A DNA stretch of 64,000 bases from assembly GCA_930633495.1 (NCBI GenBank), contig CAKNFJ010000001.1:3557001-3621000 (forward strand). Reading direction: 5' to 3'. The translations under genes and the position numbers were made by a program. Below are positions 8,287 to 18,146 of this stretch, piece after piece. The notes under the pieces were generated by a model. That model was not told the DNA's origin, did no database searches, and saw only the letters and a list, made by a program, of their open reading frames with translations. Numbering within the stretch: the stretch's first letter is position 1; each line of letters begins with the position of its first letter. Origin of the DNA: Hyphomicrobiales bacterium. GTDB taxonomy: Bacteria > Pseudomonadota > Alphaproteobacteria > Rhizobiales > Beijerinckiaceae.

Positions 8287-10497
8287 GTGATTCCGAACGA
8301 CATCAAGATCACCCCGCAGCTCGTCGCCGAGCACGGCCTGAAGCCGGACGAGTATCAGCGCTTCCTGCATCTGATCGGCCGCGAGCCGACGATCACGGAG
8401 CTCGGCATCGTCTCGGCGATGTGGAACGAGCACTGCTCCTACAAGTCGTCGAAGATCCATCTCAAGACGCTGCCGACCAAGGCTCCCTGGGTGATCCAGG
8501 GGCCGGGCGAGAATGCCGGCGTCATCGATATCGGCGAGGGCACGGCCATCGTCTTCAAGATGGAGAGCCACAACCACCCGTCCTTCATCGAGCCCTATCA
8601 GGGCGCGACGACGGGCGTCGGCGGCATCCTGCGCGACGTCTTCACCATGGGCGCGCGCCCGATCGCGGTGCTCGACGCTTTGCGCTTCGGCGATCCGGCG
8701 CATCCGAAGACCCGCCATCTCGTCTCCGGCGTCGTTGCCGGCATCGGCGGCTACGGCAATTCCTTCGGTGTGCCGAATGTCGGTGGCGCTACCGGCTTCC
8801 ATACGCGCTATGACGGCAACATTCTCGTCAACGCCATGGCGGTTGGCATCGCCAAGGCCGACGAGATCTTCTACGCCAAGGCCTCTGGCGTCGGTAAGGC
8901 GATCGTCTATCTCGGCTCCAAGACCGGCCGCGACGGCATCCATGGCGCGACCATGGCCTCGGCCGAATTCGACGACAAGTCGGAGGAGAAGCGCCCGACC
9001 GTGCAGGTCGGCGACCCCTTCGCCGAGAAGCTCCTGCTCGAAGCCTGTCTTGAGATCATGGCCGCCGGCCATGTCGACGCGATCCAGGACATGGGCGCCG
9101 CCGGCCTGACCTGCTCGGCCGTCGAGATGGGCGCCAAGGGCGATCTCGGCGTCGAGCTCGACCTCGACAAGGTGCCCTGCCGCGAGGAGGGCATGAGCGC
9201 CTATGAGATGATGCTGTCGGAGAGCCAGGAGCGCATGCTCATGGTGATCAAGCCCGGCCATGAGGACGCCGCCGAGGCGATCTTCAAGAAATGGGGCCTC
9301 GACTTCGCCGTCATCGGCCACACCACCGACACGCTGCGCTTCGTCATCAAGCACAAGGGCGAGGTCATGGCCGACCTGCCGATCAAGGAGCTCGGCGACG
9401 AGGCTCCGGAATACGACCGGCCTTGGATCGAGACCGCGCCGCAGCAGCGCATCGCGGCCGAGAGCGTGACCCCGCCTTGCGGCAACGCGGAAGCCTTGAA
9501 GAAGCTGATCGGCTCGCCGGACCTCTCCTCCAAGCGCTGGATCTGGGAGCAGTACGACACGCTGATCCTCGGCAATTCGGCGGTGACGCCGGGCGGCGAT
9601 GCCGGCGTGATCCGCATCGAGGACGGGCCGAGGGGCCTGGCCATGACCGCCGACGTGACGCCGCGCTATTGCGAGGCCGATCCGTTCGAGGGCGGCAAGC
9701 AGGCGGTGGCGGAAGCTTGGCGCAACCTGACCGCGACGGGTGCGACGCCGCTCGCCATCACCGACAACCTGAACTTCGGCAATCCCGAGAAGCCGGAAGT
9801 GATGGGCCAGTTTGTCGGCTGCATCCGCGGCATCGGCGAGGCCTGCAAGGTTCTCGACTTCCCGGTCGTTTCCGGCAACGTCTCGCTCTACAACGAGACC
9901 AACGGCATCTCGATCCTGCCGACCCCGACCATCGGGGGCGTCGGCGTCATGGCCGATGTGACGAAACACGCGACCGTTGCCTTCAAGGCCGAGGGCGAGG
10001 CGATCATCCTGATCGGTGACACGCAGGGCTGGCTCGGCCAGAGCGCTTATCTCGCGACCGTCTGCGGCCGCGAGGAGGGCGCTCCGCCGCCGGTCGATCT
10101 CGCGATCGAGCGCCGCAACGGCGATTTCGTGCGGGGGCTGATCGCGTCGGGCAAGGTTTCGACCTGCCATGACCTGTCGGATGGCGGTCTGGCCGTGGCG
10201 CTCGCCGAGATGGTGATGGCCAAGGGCATCGGCGCGACCATCGAGACGCTGCCGGCCGGCCCCGCCCATGCCGCGCTCTTCGGCGAGGATCAGGCGCGCT
10301 ATGTCCTGACCGTCCCGGCGGCCGAGGCCGATGCCGTGATCGCGGCGGCTAAGGCTGCGGGTGTGCCGGCGCTCGCCATCGGCCGCACGGGTGGCACCTC
10401 GCTCGCCCTGCCAGGCGAGCCGGCGCTGGCGATCGCCGATCTCCGCAAGATCCATGAAGACTGGCTGCCGTCCTACATGGCCGGCAAGGCGGCCTGA
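8287..10497 (+). CDS. purL: phosphoribosylformylglycinamidine synthase subunit PurL
   Basis: The large ATP-dependent subunit of FGAM synthase, fourth step of purine biosynthesis. It works with PurS and PurQ, which are not in this window. The 736-aa length is typical of the small (three-subunit) PurL. It starts with GTG at 8287. Visible blocks include [17 protein letters not shown] near the N-terminus, ESHNHPS, the nucleotide-binding region [22 protein letters not shown], and in the second half the repeated AIRS-like domain with [13 protein letters not shown] and [10 protein letters not shown]. bolA and grxD follow closely on the same strand, a gene order widespread in alphaproteobacteria. Confidence 0.97.
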   Translation: MIPNDIKITPQLVAEHGLKPDEYQRFLHLIGREPTITELGIVSAMWNEHCSYKSSKIHLKTLPTKAPWVIQGPGENAGVIDIGEGTAIVFKMESHNHPSFIEPYQGATTGVGGILRDVFTMGARPIAVLDALRFGDPAHPKTRHLVSGVVAGIGGYGNSFGVPNVGGATGFHTRYDGNILVNAMAVGIAKADEIFYAKASGVGKAIVYLGSKTGRDGIHGATMASAEFDDKSEEKRPTVQVGDPFAEKLLLEACLEIMAAGHVDAIQDMGAAGLTCSAVEMGAKGDLGVELDLDKVPCREEGMSAYEMMLSESQERMLMVIKPGHEDAAEAIFKKWGLDFAVIGHTTDTLRFVIKHKGEVMADLPIKELGDEAPEYDRPWIETAPQQRIAAESVTPPCGNAEALKKLIGSPDLSSKRWIWEQYDTLILGNSAVTPGGDAGVIRIEDGPRGLAMTADVTPRYCEADPFEGGKQAVAEAWRNLTATGATPLAITDNLNFGNPEKPEVMGQFVGCIRGIGEACKVLDFPVVSGNVSLYNETNGISILPTPTIGGVGVMADVTKHATVAFKAEGEAIILIGDTQGWLGQSAYLATVCGREEGAPPPVDLAIERRNGDFVRGLIASGKVSTCHDLSDGGLAVALAEMVMAKGIGATIETLPAGPAHAALFGEDQARYVLTVPAAEADAVIAAAKAAGVPALAIGRTGGTSLALPGEPALAIADLRKIHEDWLPSYMAGKAA

Positions 10498-10509
10498 GGA
10501 GTTTCGACC

Positions 10510-10746
10510 ATGGCGATGGACGCTCACGAGATCGAGCGCATGATCAAGGCGGCGCTGCCGGATGCGGCGATCGAGATAAGGGATCTGGCGGGCGACGGCG
10601 ACCACTATGCCGCGACCGTCACCTCGGCCGCCTTCAAGGGCAAGACCCGGGTGCAGCAGCACCAGATGGTCTACGCCGCGCTTCAGGGGAATATGGGCGG
10701 CGTGCTGCACGCCCTTGCGCTGACGACGAGCGTTCCCCAAGATTAG
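10510..10746 (+). CDS. BolA family protein
   Basis: A 78-aa BolA-type protein with a KH-like fold. It starts 12 bases after purL ends. The family core from EIERMIKAALPDAAIEIRDL through HHQMVYAAL-like helix (here QQHQMVYAAL) is intact. BolA proteins bind monothiol glutaredoxins through a shared [2Fe-2S] cluster and take part in iron sensing and cluster delivery. The next gene encodes such a glutaredoxin, which strongly supports the pairing. It is short compared with E. coli BolA and is closer to the IbaG/BolA2 subgroup. Confidence 0.93.
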   Translation: MAMDAHEIERMIKAALPDAAIEIRDLAGDGDHYAATVTSAAFKGKTRVQQHQMVYAALQGNMGGVLHALALTTSVPQD

Positions 10747-10789
10747 AACGAAACTATCCGGCGGGCCTTGAACCCGCTTCAGGAGACAG

Positions 10790-11128
10790 ATGATGTCCGA
10801 CGTCAACGCCCGCATCGAAGCGGAAGTGAAGAATAATGACGTGGTGCTCTTCATGAAGGGCACGCCGCAATTCCCGATGTGCGGTTTCTCCGGCCAGGTC
10901 GTGCAGATCCTCAACTATGTCGGCGTGCCGTTCACCGGCGTGAACGTGCTGGAGGATCAGGAGATCCGCGAAGGCATCAAGGCCTATTCGAACTGGCCGA
11001 CGATCCCGCAGCTCTACGTTAAGGGCGAGTTCATCGGCGGTTGCGACATCACCCGCGAGATGTTCCAGGCTGGCGAGTTGCAGGCGCTCTTCGAAGAGAA
11101 GGGCATCGCGGTGAAGCAGGCGAGCTGA
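10790..11128 (+). CDS. grxD: monothiol glutaredoxin, Grx4 family
   Basis: A 112-aa CGFS-type glutaredoxin that carries and transfers [2Fe-2S] clusters together with BolA. The signature [15 protein letters not shown] (residues 22-36) holds the single active Cys31 followed by GFS. The downstream [19 protein letters not shown] block with cis-Pro forms the glutathione-binding side. Two consecutive ATG codons at 10790 and 10793 are possible starts, and an AGGAGA ribosome-binding site lies just upstream. The location directly behind bolA and purL is the standard alphaproteobacterial arrangement. Confidence 0.96.
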   Translation: MMSDVNARIEAEVKNNDVVLFMKGTPQFPMCGFSGQVVQILNYVGVPFTGVNVLEDQEIREGIKAYSNWPTIPQLYVKGEFIGGCDITREMFQAGELQALFEEKGIAVKQAS

Positions 11129-11130
11129 GT

Positions 11131-11739
11131 TCAGCCTTCCGCGCAGGGCGGCAGCGTTTCAAGCGCCGCCCAGAGCGCCTGCGGCAGATCACCTTCGCGC
11201 TGAAGCAGTGAGACGCAGCCGCGCCGCCCCTCGGCCACCGCTTTGGGGCGCAAGGTGGCGTTGTCGAAGACGCGCCACTGATCGACCGCATCAATATAGA
11301 TCGGCAGATTTTCGATTGATCTTGTGAAGCGGCGCCGGACGTCCGCCTCCTCCACATTATGACCGCCCTCGCTGACGCGCCGGGCGATGCGGGCCAGCGA
11401 AATCTCCGGGCTGGCGACCAGAAAATACAACAGGTTGACGACGAAGCCGGCCTCCCGGGCCGCCGCGACCGTGCGCAGATGCGTCTTACCCGAGAGTGTC
11501 GTCTCGATCGAGAACGACCGTTTCTCTGCAATCAGGGAGCGGGTTAGCTCCAGCGCGACGCGGGCGGCGCGCTGCTGTTCCATCGATGGATCGAGCGGTG
11601 AGAGACCGCGCGCAATCTCGTCGAGATTGACGAAGCGCGTGCTGCCCGAGACCGCCTTGATGTGGCGGAAGGCATAGGTCGTCTTGCCGACACCATTGGG
11701 GCCGGCAACGATCCAGAATTGGGGCTGCGTGGTCGTCAT
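11131..11739 (-). CDS. zeta-toxin-like P-loop NTPase
   Basis: A 202-aa protein with an N-terminal Walker A (VAGPNGVGKTTYAFRH, residues 12-27), followed by VNLDEIARGL and FSIETTLSGKTHL. This is the organisation of zeta-toxin/UDP-GlcNAc-kinase-like proteins that phosphorylate small substrates. No adjacent epsilon-like antitoxin is visible. The gene converges with grxD two bases beyond its stop. Solitary chromosomal members like this are common, and many may be housekeeping kinases rather than toxins. The membership in the P-loop kinase superfamily is clear. The toxin role is not. Confidence 0.8.
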   Translation of the reverse strand: MTTTQPQFWIVAGPNGVGKTTYAFRHIKAVSGSTRFVNLDEIARGLSPLDPSMEQQRAARVALELTRSLIAEKRSFSIETTLSGKTHLRTVAAAREAGFVVNLLYFLVASPEISLARIARRVSEGGHNVEEADVRRRFTRSIENLPIYIDAVDQWRVFDNATLRPKAVAEGRRGCVSLLQREGDLPQALWAALETLPPCAEG

Positions 11740-11790
11740 GCGGCTTTGGCTAGCATGCGCCTTATCTTCGCGCCAATCCGAGCTCTGAAC

Positions 11791-12039
11791 TCAAGCCGCC
11801 GCGCATTGCGGGTGCGGCTTGCGGACGCGCTCGGTCGAAGCCGGATATTTTTCCAGCATCCGCTCCGGCCTGATCGGCCGGCGCACGAGGTCTCCGCCGC
11901 AATTCGGGCAGGTGCCGGCGAAGCGCGTTTCTACGCAGTCGCTGCAAAACGTGCATTCGAAGGTGCAGATCAGGGCGTCGCGCGATTGCGGCGGCAGGTC
12001 GCGGTCGCAGCACTCGCAGTTCGGGCGCAATTGCAGCAT
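11791..12039 (-). CDS. DUF1272 small zinc-ribbon protein
   Basis: An 82-aa protein starting MLQLRPNCECCDRDL. It has four CxxC-like cysteine pairs (CECC, CTFECTFC, CVE, CPNCGG) that should bind zinc. The overall pattern and the ending GGDLVRRPIRP match the DUF1272 family, whose function is unknown. The start at 12039 is chosen because family members begin MLxLRPNCE. A longer frame starting at 12120 would add 27 residues without conservation signals. It lies 50 bases upstream of the zeta-like gene on the same strand and could share its transcript. Confidence 0.85.
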   Translation of the reverse strand: MLQLRPNCECCDRDLPPQSRDALICTFECTFCSDCVETRFAGTCPNCGGDLVRRPIRPERMLEKYPASTERVRKPHPQCAAA

Positions 12040-12159
12040 GGCGTCGTCTCCTTCCGGTGGCTGGAAGAATGACTGCAAACCGGACTGAAACCAGCGATTT
12101 CGCGTGATCCGACCGATCAACGGGGCGAATCAATTCTCTTCGATCTGCAAAACCTAGCG

Positions 12160-12305
12160 CCGTCATCCCGGGCGACCCCTCGGGTCCGGCCTTTGGCCGG
12201 CCCAAGGAGAGGCTCCGGGAGACCCGGGATCCATGCCTGAATCTTCATCGGCAGCGCTCTGGCATGGATCCCGGATCTTCGTTTTGCTCCGTCCGGGATG
12301 ACGGC
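12160..12305. repeat. family B palindromic intergenic element (copy 1)
   Basis: A composite inverted repeat. It opens with GTCATCCCGGGC and closes with GTCCGGGATGAC, with inner arms CCGGGATCCATGCC and GGCATGGATCCCGG. Related copies lie at 16170-16261 and 45619-45755. It fills most of the gap between the DUF1272 and carbamoyltransferase genes. Confidence 0.85.
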
Positions 12306-12333
12306 GTGTTTTAGGAGGATTGGCAGGTAGCCT

Positions 12334-14064
12334 TCACTTCACCAGCAGCCAGTCTTCGACCACCAGCGCGTCGAGCCCGCTGGTATAGAACATCAGGATC
12401 GCGTCCTCCGCTGTGTGCAGGATCGGCTTGCCCATGATGTTGAAGGAGGTGTTGAGGATCACCGGCACGCCCGTCAGCTCATGGAAGGCCGAGATCAGCG
12501 CGTGGTAGCGCGGATTGCGCTCAGGCGTGACGCTCTGGAGCCGGCCGGTCGCATCCTCATGGACGACGGCGGGGACGCGGTCGCGGACCGCTTCCTTCCA
12601 GGTGAGCGTCCGCTCCATATAGGGCGCATCCTGATAGTTCTCGAACCAGTCGGCGGCGTGCTCGGCCAGGATCGAGGGTGCGAAGGGGCGGAAGGCCTCG
12701 CGGTATTTCACCTTGGCGTTGAGGATGTCCTTGGCGTCGGCCGGGCGCGGATCGGCGATGATCGAGCGGTTTCCCAGCGCGCGGGGGCCAAATTCGGCGC
12801 GGCCCTGCACCCAGCCGATCAGCTTGCCTTCGGTCAAGAGCTTGGCGGTTACGGGTGCAATCTCGTCGGGCGCGAGCTTGCGCAGGCGCTTCTCCCAGAG
12901 CTGCATGCGCTCGAAGGGCTCGGTCGAGACGGTCGAGCCGAGATAGGGCGTGAGCGGTCCTTTCGGTGCGCGCCAGTCCGGGTTGGCCTCGGCGTGGGCG
13001 AGCCAGGCCGCCCCGATAGCGTTACCGTCATCGGCCGGCGCCGAGGGCACGAAGACCGTCCTGAAGCCGTGGCGGCCGGCGATCTTGCCGTTGAAGGAGG
13101 AGTTCAGCGCGCAGCCGCCGGCCATGACGAGGTTTTCGCTCGGCACCAGCGTTGCGGCCTCAGCCAGCAGCGCCTCCATCATCTCGGCGAAGACATCCTG
13201 CCCGCAGCGGGCGAGGTCGGGCCAGCCCTGGTCGAGAGCATCGGCCGGGCGCTTCGTCAGGATCTCGTCGGCGACCGCCTGCACGATATCGGCCTTGGCG
13301 AAGGAGAGCTTGTGCCCCTCGATCGTGTAGAGCTTGCGCAACAGCGCCATCAATTCCGGGTCGGTCTTGCCATAGGGCGCGAGCCCCATGATCTTCCATT
13401 CCTCGCCCTTGGCCTGGTCGAAGCCGGCGAGGTCGGTGACGAGTCCGAAATAGAAGCCGATCGATTCCCGGCCGCGATGGCGCTTCACCTCGCGCAGCTT
13501 GCCGTTATCAAGCGCGAAGATGGCCGAGGCGCCGGTCTCGCCCATGCCGTCGACGACGAGGCAGGCGGCGTTGTCGAAGGGCGAGGACCAGCAGGCATAG
13601 GCCGCGTGGCTGAGATGGTGGCCGTAGCGCTTCAGGCCGGTGACGTTGGCCTTGCCATAGGCGCGGTCGAGCCCGAGCAGCACGCCCATGCCGGCGCGCT
13701 GCTGGCCGAGATGCAGCGATGCGATCAAGGCGCGCTCGGTGCGCTCTGGCACGAGCGAGCGGTTGAGTTCCGGCGAGAGCTTGAGCAGCGCGTCGAGGGT
13801 GAAGGAGCCGGCACGCGCCATCTGGTCGAGGAAGCCGGTGAAATCCTCGCCCCAGCTCGTGGCGATGGTGACCTCGGCGTCTTTCGGAATGTAGCGCTTC
13901 AGCAGGCTTTCCATGCGCGGGGCCGAATCAGGCTCGCAGTTCGGCGCGCGTTTGTATTGCAGGTAGCGTTCGGTCGCCTCGGCGAAAAGCACCTCGCCGG
14001 TGGGGCCGAGGATGGCGATGGCGGGGTCGTGAAAGGTGGTGGCCAGTCCGATCGTGTAGGTCAT
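12334..14064 (-). CDS. carbamoyltransferase, NodU/CmcH family
   Basis: A 576-aa member of the family that moves a carbamoyl group from carbamoyl phosphate to a hydroxyl, as in NodU (Nod factor decoration), CmcH (cephamycin) and TobZ. The N-terminal half is a Kae1/HSP70-like ATPase fold beginning YTIGLATTFHDPAIAIL, with the metal-binding histidines in GHHLSHAAYAC. The C-terminal half contains GWVQGRAEFGPRALGNRSI, a hallmark of the carbamoyltransferase C-terminal domain, and ends with NTSFNIMGKPI. No nod, antibiotic or glycan cluster surrounds it, so the acceptor is unknown. An LPS or exopolysaccharide sugar is one inference. Confidence 0.9.
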   Translation of the reverse strand: MTYTIGLATTFHDPAIAILGPTGEVLFAEATERYLQYKRAPNCEPDSAPRMESLLKRYIPKDAEVTIATSWGEDFTGFLDQMARAGSFTLDALLKLSPELNRSLVPERTERALIASLHLGQQRAGMGVLLGLDRAYGKANVTGLKRYGHHLSHAAYACWSSPFDNAACLVVDGMGETGASAIFALDNGKLREVKRHRGRESIGFYFGLVTDLAGFDQAKGEEWKIMGLAPYGKTDPELMALLRKLYTIEGHKLSFAKADIVQAVADEILTKRPADALDQGWPDLARCGQDVFAEMMEALLAEAATLVPSENLVMAGGCALNSSFNGKIAGRHGFRTVFVPSAPADDGNAIGAAWLAHAEANPDWRAPKGPLTPYLGSTVSTEPFERMQLWEKRLRKLAPDEIAPVTAKLLTEGKLIGWVQGRAEFGPRALGNRSIIADPRPADAKDILNAKVKYREAFRPFAPSILAEHAADWFENYQDAPYMERTLTWKEAVRDRVPAVVHEDATGRLQSVTPERNPRYHALISAFHELTGVPVILNTSFNIMGKPILHTAEDAILMFYTSGLDALVVEDWLLVK

Positions 14065-14106
14065 GGCGAAGGCAATACCCCTTCCGGGGGCTCCAAGCCA
14101 AATCGT

Positions 14107-14736
14107 TCAGGGCTTGCCGATGGCCGCCTTCATCAGCGCCTTCGAATCGGCGCTCGCCCAGTCGGCGGGGCCCTGGATGATGCCGAGTTCGCAGCCCTCC
14201 TTGTCGATGATGATGCTGACCGGCATGCCCTCGACCTTGTGGGCGGCGCGCAGCGCCTGGAAGGTCGCGGCCTGCGGGTCGCCATAAAAGGGCAGGGTGG
14301 CGATCTTGTTCTCGGCGAGCCAGGCCTTCGGCTTGTCGAGGTTGCGCGTGTCGATGTTGATCGCGACGACCGCGAAATCCGGCCCACCCATCTCCCTCTG
14401 GAGCGCATCGAGCGCCGGCATCTCCTTCAGGCAGGGCGCGCACCAGGTCGCCCAGAGATTGACCAGCAGCGTCTTGCCCTTCAGCGCGGCGAGCGTCATC
14501 GGCTGGCCGTCGGGTCCGGTGAAGGCAAGGGCCGGCGCCGGCTGCGGGCGGGAGCGGATCTCGACCGCCGCGACCTCGCCCTTGACCAGCGGCTTCATGC
14601 GCTCGGCGGCCGCACGCGCGGGGCCGCATGATCCGTTGCCGGCGTCGCCCGTGACGGAGTAGAAGGCAGCTACGCCTGCGAGGCCGAGCGCCGCCACGAC
14701 CCCGAGGGCCAGTCCGATCTTTTTTCCAGACGTCAT
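14107..14736 (-). CDS. TlpA-family membrane-anchored thiol:disulfide reductase
   Basis: A 209-aa thioredoxin-like protein anchored by one N-terminal membrane segment (residues 7-27), with the rest in the periplasm. The redox motif WCAPC (Cys99 and Cys102) and the [15 protein letters not shown] context are typical of TlpA/ResA/CcmG proteins, which keep cytochrome c or cytochrome oxidase cysteines reduced. It lies 30 bases from argH, transcribed divergently. In many rhizobia tlpA and argH are likewise back to back. An extra Cys at residue 37 lies outside the thioredoxin fold. Confidence 0.9.
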   Translation of the reverse strand: MTSGKKIGLALGVVAALGLAGVAAFYSVTGDAGNGSCGPARAAAERMKPLVKGEVAAVEIRSRPQPAPALAFTGPDGQPMTLAALKGKTLLVNLWATWCAPCLKEMPALDALQREMGGPDFAVVAINIDTRNLDKPKAWLAENKIATLPFYGDPQAATFQALRAAHKVEGMPVSIIIDKEGCELGIIQGPADWASADSKALMKAAIGKP

Positions 14737-14766
14737 CGTGCGTCCTCAAAAGCAGGAAAGACCGTC

Positions 14767-16152
14767 GTGAGCAATCGCATGTGGGGTGGGCGTTTCGCCA
14801 CAGGTCCGGGTGCCCTCATGGAGGAGATCAATGCCTCCATCGATTTCGACAAGAAGCTCTGGCGCCAGGATATCCGTGGCTCGCTGGCGCACGCGGCCAT
14901 GCTGGCCGAGACCGGCATTCTGACGAAGGAGGATGTCGCGACGATCACGGCCGGCCTCAAGCAGGTCGAAGGCGAGATCGAGAGCGGCGCCTTCACGTTC
15001 TCGCGCGCGCTCGAAGACATCCATATGAACGTCGAGTCCAACCTCAAGGACAAGATCGGCGCCGCCGCAGGGCGCCTGCACACCGCCCGCTCCCGCAACG
15101 ACCAGGTCGCGACCGACATGCGGCTGTGGGTGCGCGATACGCTCGACGAGATCGACGGCCAGATGGCCGATCTCCAGCGCGCGCTCGCCGAGAAGGCGGA
15201 TGCCCATGCCGGTTCGGTGATGCCCGGCTTTACTCATCTGCAATCGGCACAGCCGGTGACCTTCGGCCACCATCTGCTGGCCTATGTCGAGATGCTCTCG
15301 CGCGATCGCGGCCGTATCCGCGATGCCCGCGCGCGGCTCAACGAATGCCCGCTCGGAGCGGCCGCGCTCGCGGGCACCTCCTTCCCGATCGATCGCCATC
15401 TGACGGCGAAGACGCTCGGCTTCGACCGCCCGACGGCGAATTCTCTGGATTCGGTCTCGGATCGCGATTTCGTGCTGGAGACGCTTTCGGCCGCCTCGAT
15501 CTGCGCCATGCATCTCTCGCGTCTCGCGGAGGAGATCGTGCTGTGGGCGACGCCGCAATTCGGCTTCGTGAAGCTGTCTGACGCCTTCTCGACCGGGTCC
15601 TCGATCATGCCGCAGAAGCGCAATCCCGACGCGGCCGAGCTGGTGCGCGGCAAGGCGGGGCGCGTCTTCGGCGCGCTGCAGGCGCTGCTGACCATGATGA
15701 AGGGCCTGCCGCTGACCTATTCCAAGGACATGCAGGAGGACAAGGAAGGCACCTTCGACGCCCTGCAGACGCTGTCGCTCTGCCTTGCCGCTACCGCCGG
15801 CATGGTTCGCGACATGCAGCCCGATCTCAAGGTGATGAAGAAGGCGGCCGGTCTCGGCTATGCCACCGCGACGGACCTCGCCGACTGGCTGGTACGCGTG
15901 CTGAAGATGCCGTTCCGCGACGCGCATCACGTCACGGGCCGGCTCGTCGGCATTGCGTCGGACAAGAAGGTCGGGCTGGAGAAGCTCTCCCTCGCAGAGA
16001 TGCAGGCGGTCGAGCCGAAGATCACAGAGGCGATCTTCGCCGTGCTCGGCGTCGACCAGTCGGTGAGGAGCCGGGTGAGCTATGGCGGCACGGCGCCCGC
16101 CAATGTCCGCAAGCAGGCGCGGCGCTGGCTCAGGCAGCTCGCGAAAGGCTAG
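14767..16152 (+). CDS. argH: argininosuccinate lyase
   Basis: Splits argininosuccinate into arginine and fumarate, the last step of arginine biosynthesis. The 461-aa enzyme has the fumarase/aspartase superfamily signature [15 protein letters not shown] (about residues 278-291), which contains the catalytic Ser loop, as well as [16 protein letters not shown] and the catalytic His block [16 protein letters not shown]. The frame opens with GTG at 14767. An ATG at 14779 (MWGGRF) is four codons later and is an equally possible start. It is followed by lptM and lysA, the conserved alphaproteobacterial order. Confidence 0.97.
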   Translation: MSNRMWGGRFATGPGALMEEINASIDFDKKLWRQDIRGSLAHAAMLAETGILTKEDVATITAGLKQVEGEIESGAFTFSRALEDIHMNVESNLKDKIGAAAGRLHTARSRNDQVATDMRLWVRDTLDEIDGQMADLQRALAEKADAHAGSVMPGFTHLQSAQPVTFGHHLLAYVEMLSRDRGRIRDARARLNECPLGAAALAGTSFPIDRHLTAKTLGFDRPTANSLDSVSDRDFVLETLSAASICAMHLSRLAEEIVLWATPQFGFVKLSDAFSTGSSIMPQKRNPDAAELVRGKAGRVFGALQALLTMMKGLPLTYSKDMQEDKEGTFDALQTLSLCLAATAGMVRDMQPDLKVMKKAAGLGYATATDLADWLVRVLKMPFRDAHHVTGRLVGIASDKKVGLEKLSLAEMQAVEPKITEAIFAVLGVDQSVRSRVSYGGTAPANVRKQARRWLRQLAKG

Positions 16153-16169
16153 TTCGTATCGCAAACTCG

Positions 16170-16261
16170 CCGTCATCCCGGGCTTGACCCGGGATCCATC
16201 GAAGAGCGTTGCGCTCTATGATGGATCCCGGATCTTCGCTCCGCTCCGTCCGGGATGACGG
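16170..16261. repeat. family B palindromic intergenic element (copy 2)
   Basis: Compact copy of the element at 12160-12305. The outer arms are GTCATCCCGGGC and GTCCGGGATGAC. The inner arms GGGATCCATC and GATGGATCCC surround a small hairpin (AGAGCG, TTG, CGCTCT). It lies between argH and the lipoprotein gene. Confidence 0.9.
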
Positions 16262-16341
16262 TGGAGGTTTGCCGCAACCGCTCGCGCTTCGCCGCATCCT
16301 CCGCTAAGGTCCCGCCACGTTTCGCCCGAGGGTTCGTTTTC

Positions 16342-16605
16342 GTGCTTGATTCCCGCCTGAAATTCGGCCGCACCCTGCTGGTCGTCGGCCTGCTGGCCGT
16401 TGCGCTCGCCGCCTGCGGGCGAAAAGGGCCGCTGGAGGCGCCGCCGAACGCGACCGGGGCGATCGATCTGCCCGACGATCAAATCGGCGCGCAGCAGAAC
16501 GATGTCTCCTCCTATGGTTCGGCCTCGGTGCTGGCGAAACCGGTCAAGGCGAACAAGGCGATCGTCGTGCCGAACAGGTCGTTCATCCTCGATCCGTTGA
16601 TGTGA
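16342..16605 (+). CDS. lptM: LptM-like small lipoprotein
   Basis: An 87-aa protein with a signal II sequence. A hydrophobic stretch ends in the lipobox LAAC, followed directly by GRKGPLEAPP, the hallmark of LptM/YifL. In E. coli, LptM supports correct disulfide formation in the LPS transporter LptD. The GTG at 16342 is chosen because GAGGG lies upstream and it yields a normal-length signal. The open frame extends back to 16255, but that part has the repeat's end and no signal character. Location between argH and lysA is the conserved order in this group. The C-terminal half is low in recognisable features. Confidence 0.85.
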   Translation: MLDSRLKFGRTLLVVGLLAVALAACGRKGPLEAPPNATGAIDLPDDQIGAQQNDVSSYGSASVLAKPVKANKAIVVPNRSFILDPLM

Positions 16606-16626
16606 TTTTAATCGCCGGTTGCACGC

Positions 16627-16738
16627 GTCATGCTCGGGCTTGACCCGAGCATCTCCTGAAAGAGATTCTCGGGTCTGCGTGGAGTTTATCCTTGGGCCGA
16701 TCAAAGATCGGACCCGGGGCTCCGCCCGAGAATGACGC
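16627..16738. repeat. family C palindromic intergenic element (copy 1)
   Basis: Contains the arms TGCTCGGGCTTGACCCGAGC and, further on, ATTCTCGGGTC and CCCGAGAATGAC. Copies with the same two-hairpin plan are at 18069-18146, 21051-21153, 42523-42620 and a variant at 54459-54550. Confidence 0.85.
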
Positions 16739-16775
16739 CTGCGAAGCCGCCCTTTTCTGATTGCGAGCTCATCCC

Positions 16776-18059
16776 ATGCATCATTTCGCCTATCGCGACG
16801 GCTCGCTCCATGCCGAGGGCGTCGATCTCCAGCGCATCGCGGCCGAGGTCGGGACGCCGGTCTATGTCTATTCCACCGCGACGATCGAACGGCATTACAA
16901 GCTGTTCGCCGCGGCGGTGAAGAAGACCGCCGGCAAGACGCATGTCTTCTACGCCATGAAGGCGAACGGCAATCTCGGCGTGCTGAAGACGCTGGGCGCG
17001 CTCGGCGCCGGTATCGACACGGTCTCCGAGGGCGAGGTGCGCAAGGCGCTCGCCGCCGGCATCGCGCCGGGGAAGATCGTGTTCTCGGGCGTCGGCAAGA
17101 GCGAGCAGGAGCTGCGCTTCGCGGTCGAGGCCGGCATCTACCAGGTCAATATCGAGAGCGAGAGCGAGCTCGACCTGCTCTCCAAGGTCGCCGCCTCGCT
17201 CGGCAAGCGGCAGGAGGCGGTGTTCCGGGTCAATCCCGACATCGGCGCCGGCGGCCACGCCAAGATCACGACCGGCTCGTCCGAGAACAAGTTCGGCGTT
17301 TCCTTCGAGGAGGTCGGCAGGCTCTATGCGCGGGCGGCCAATATGCCGGGCGTCAGGATCATGGGCCTTGCGGTCCATATCGGCAGCCAGATCCGCGAGA
17401 TCGACGCCTTCGAGGCGGCCTATACCAAGATGGTGGGGCTGGTCGGCTCTCTGAAGGGCGAGGGGCATCGCGTCGACCGGCTCGATCTCGGCGGCGGGCT
17501 CGGCATTCCCTACGACATTCCGAAGACCTTCGACTACGGGCCGGGGTTGATCGAGGCCTATGCCGAGATGGTCGGCAAGGTCACGAAGGGCCTCGATGTC
17601 GAGCTCGGCTTCGAGCCGGGGCGTCTCATCGTCGGCAATGCGGGCGTCATGCTGACGCGGGTGCTGCATCTCAATCCGCGCCCGACCAAGCAGTTCCTCG
17701 TCGTGGATGCGGCGATGAACGATCTCGTCCGGCCCGCGATGTACGAGGCCTATCACGAGATCTGGCCGGTGGCCGAGCCGGTGATCGGCGGACCGGAGAT
17801 CGCCTATGACGTCGTCGGGCCGATCTGCGAATCGGGCGATACCTTCACGACCGGCCGGGTCTTGCCGCAGCTCAGGCAGAACGATCTCGTTGCCTTTATG
17901 ACGGCCGGTGCCTACGGCGCCTCGATGTCTTCGACCTACAACCAGCGCCTGCTGGTGGCCGAGGTCATGGTCAAGGGCGACGATTATGCCGTGACGCGGC
18001 CGCGCCAGAGCTATGAGGAGCTGATCGGCACGGATCGGCTGCCGGGGTGGTTCGCGTAA
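16776..18059 (+). CDS. lysA: diaminopimelate decarboxylase
   Basis: PLP-dependent enzyme that decarboxylates meso-diaminopimelate to lysine. It has 427 aa from the ATG at 16776 (MHHFAYRDG). A TTG five codons earlier is also in frame. The PLP-binding lysine is in FYAMKANGNLGVL (Lys62). The phosphate-binding GGGLGIPY block and ELGFEPGRLIVGNAG are intact. CESGDTF near the C-terminus supplies the substrate-specificity Cys. It completes the argH-lptM-lysA group. A family C repeat fills the gap before it and another follows it. Confidence 0.97.
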   Translation: MHHFAYRDGSLHAEGVDLQRIAAEVGTPVYVYSTATIERHYKLFAAAVKKTAGKTHVFYAMKANGNLGVLKTLGALGAGIDTVSEGEVRKALAAGIAPGKIVFSGVGKSEQELRFAVEAGIYQVNIESESELDLLSKVAASLGKRQEAVFRVNPDIGAGGHAKITTGSSENKFGVSFEEVGRLYARAANMPGVRIMGLAVHIGSQIREIDAFEAAYTKMVGLVGSLKGEGHRVDRLDLGGGLGIPYDIPKTFDYGPGLIEAYAEMVGKVTKGLDVELGFEPGRLIVGNAGVMLTRVLHLNPRPTKQFLVVDAAMNDLVRPAMYEAYHEIWPVAEPVIGGPEIAYDVVGPICESGDTFTTGRVLPQLRQNDLVAFMTAGAYGASMSSTYNQRLLVAEVMVKGDDYAVTRPRQSYEELIGTDRLPGWFA

Positions 18060-18068
18060 ATTCGCGCG

Positions 18069-18146
18069 TATTCTCGGGCTTGGCCCGAGAATCTCATGAC
18101 AAGCGGGCTCTGGGTGCAGAGATGCTCGGGTCAAGCCCGAGCATGG
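18069..18146. repeat. family C palindromic intergenic element (copy 2)
   Basis: Two hairpins: ATTCTCGGGC/GCCCGAGAAT and GATGCTCGGG/CCCGAGCATG, separated by about 30 bases. This is the shortest clear copy in the window. Confidence 0.85.

Noticed and set aside
8239..10914. 891-codon frame antisense to purL
   Set aside because: It is antisense to a universally conserved enzyme and consists of Arg/His/Asp-rich low-complexity sequence.
12415..14631. 738-codon frame opposite the carbamoyltransferase and TlpA genes
   Set aside because: An antisense artefact of high-GC coding DNA. It has no domains and both minus-strand proteins are complete.
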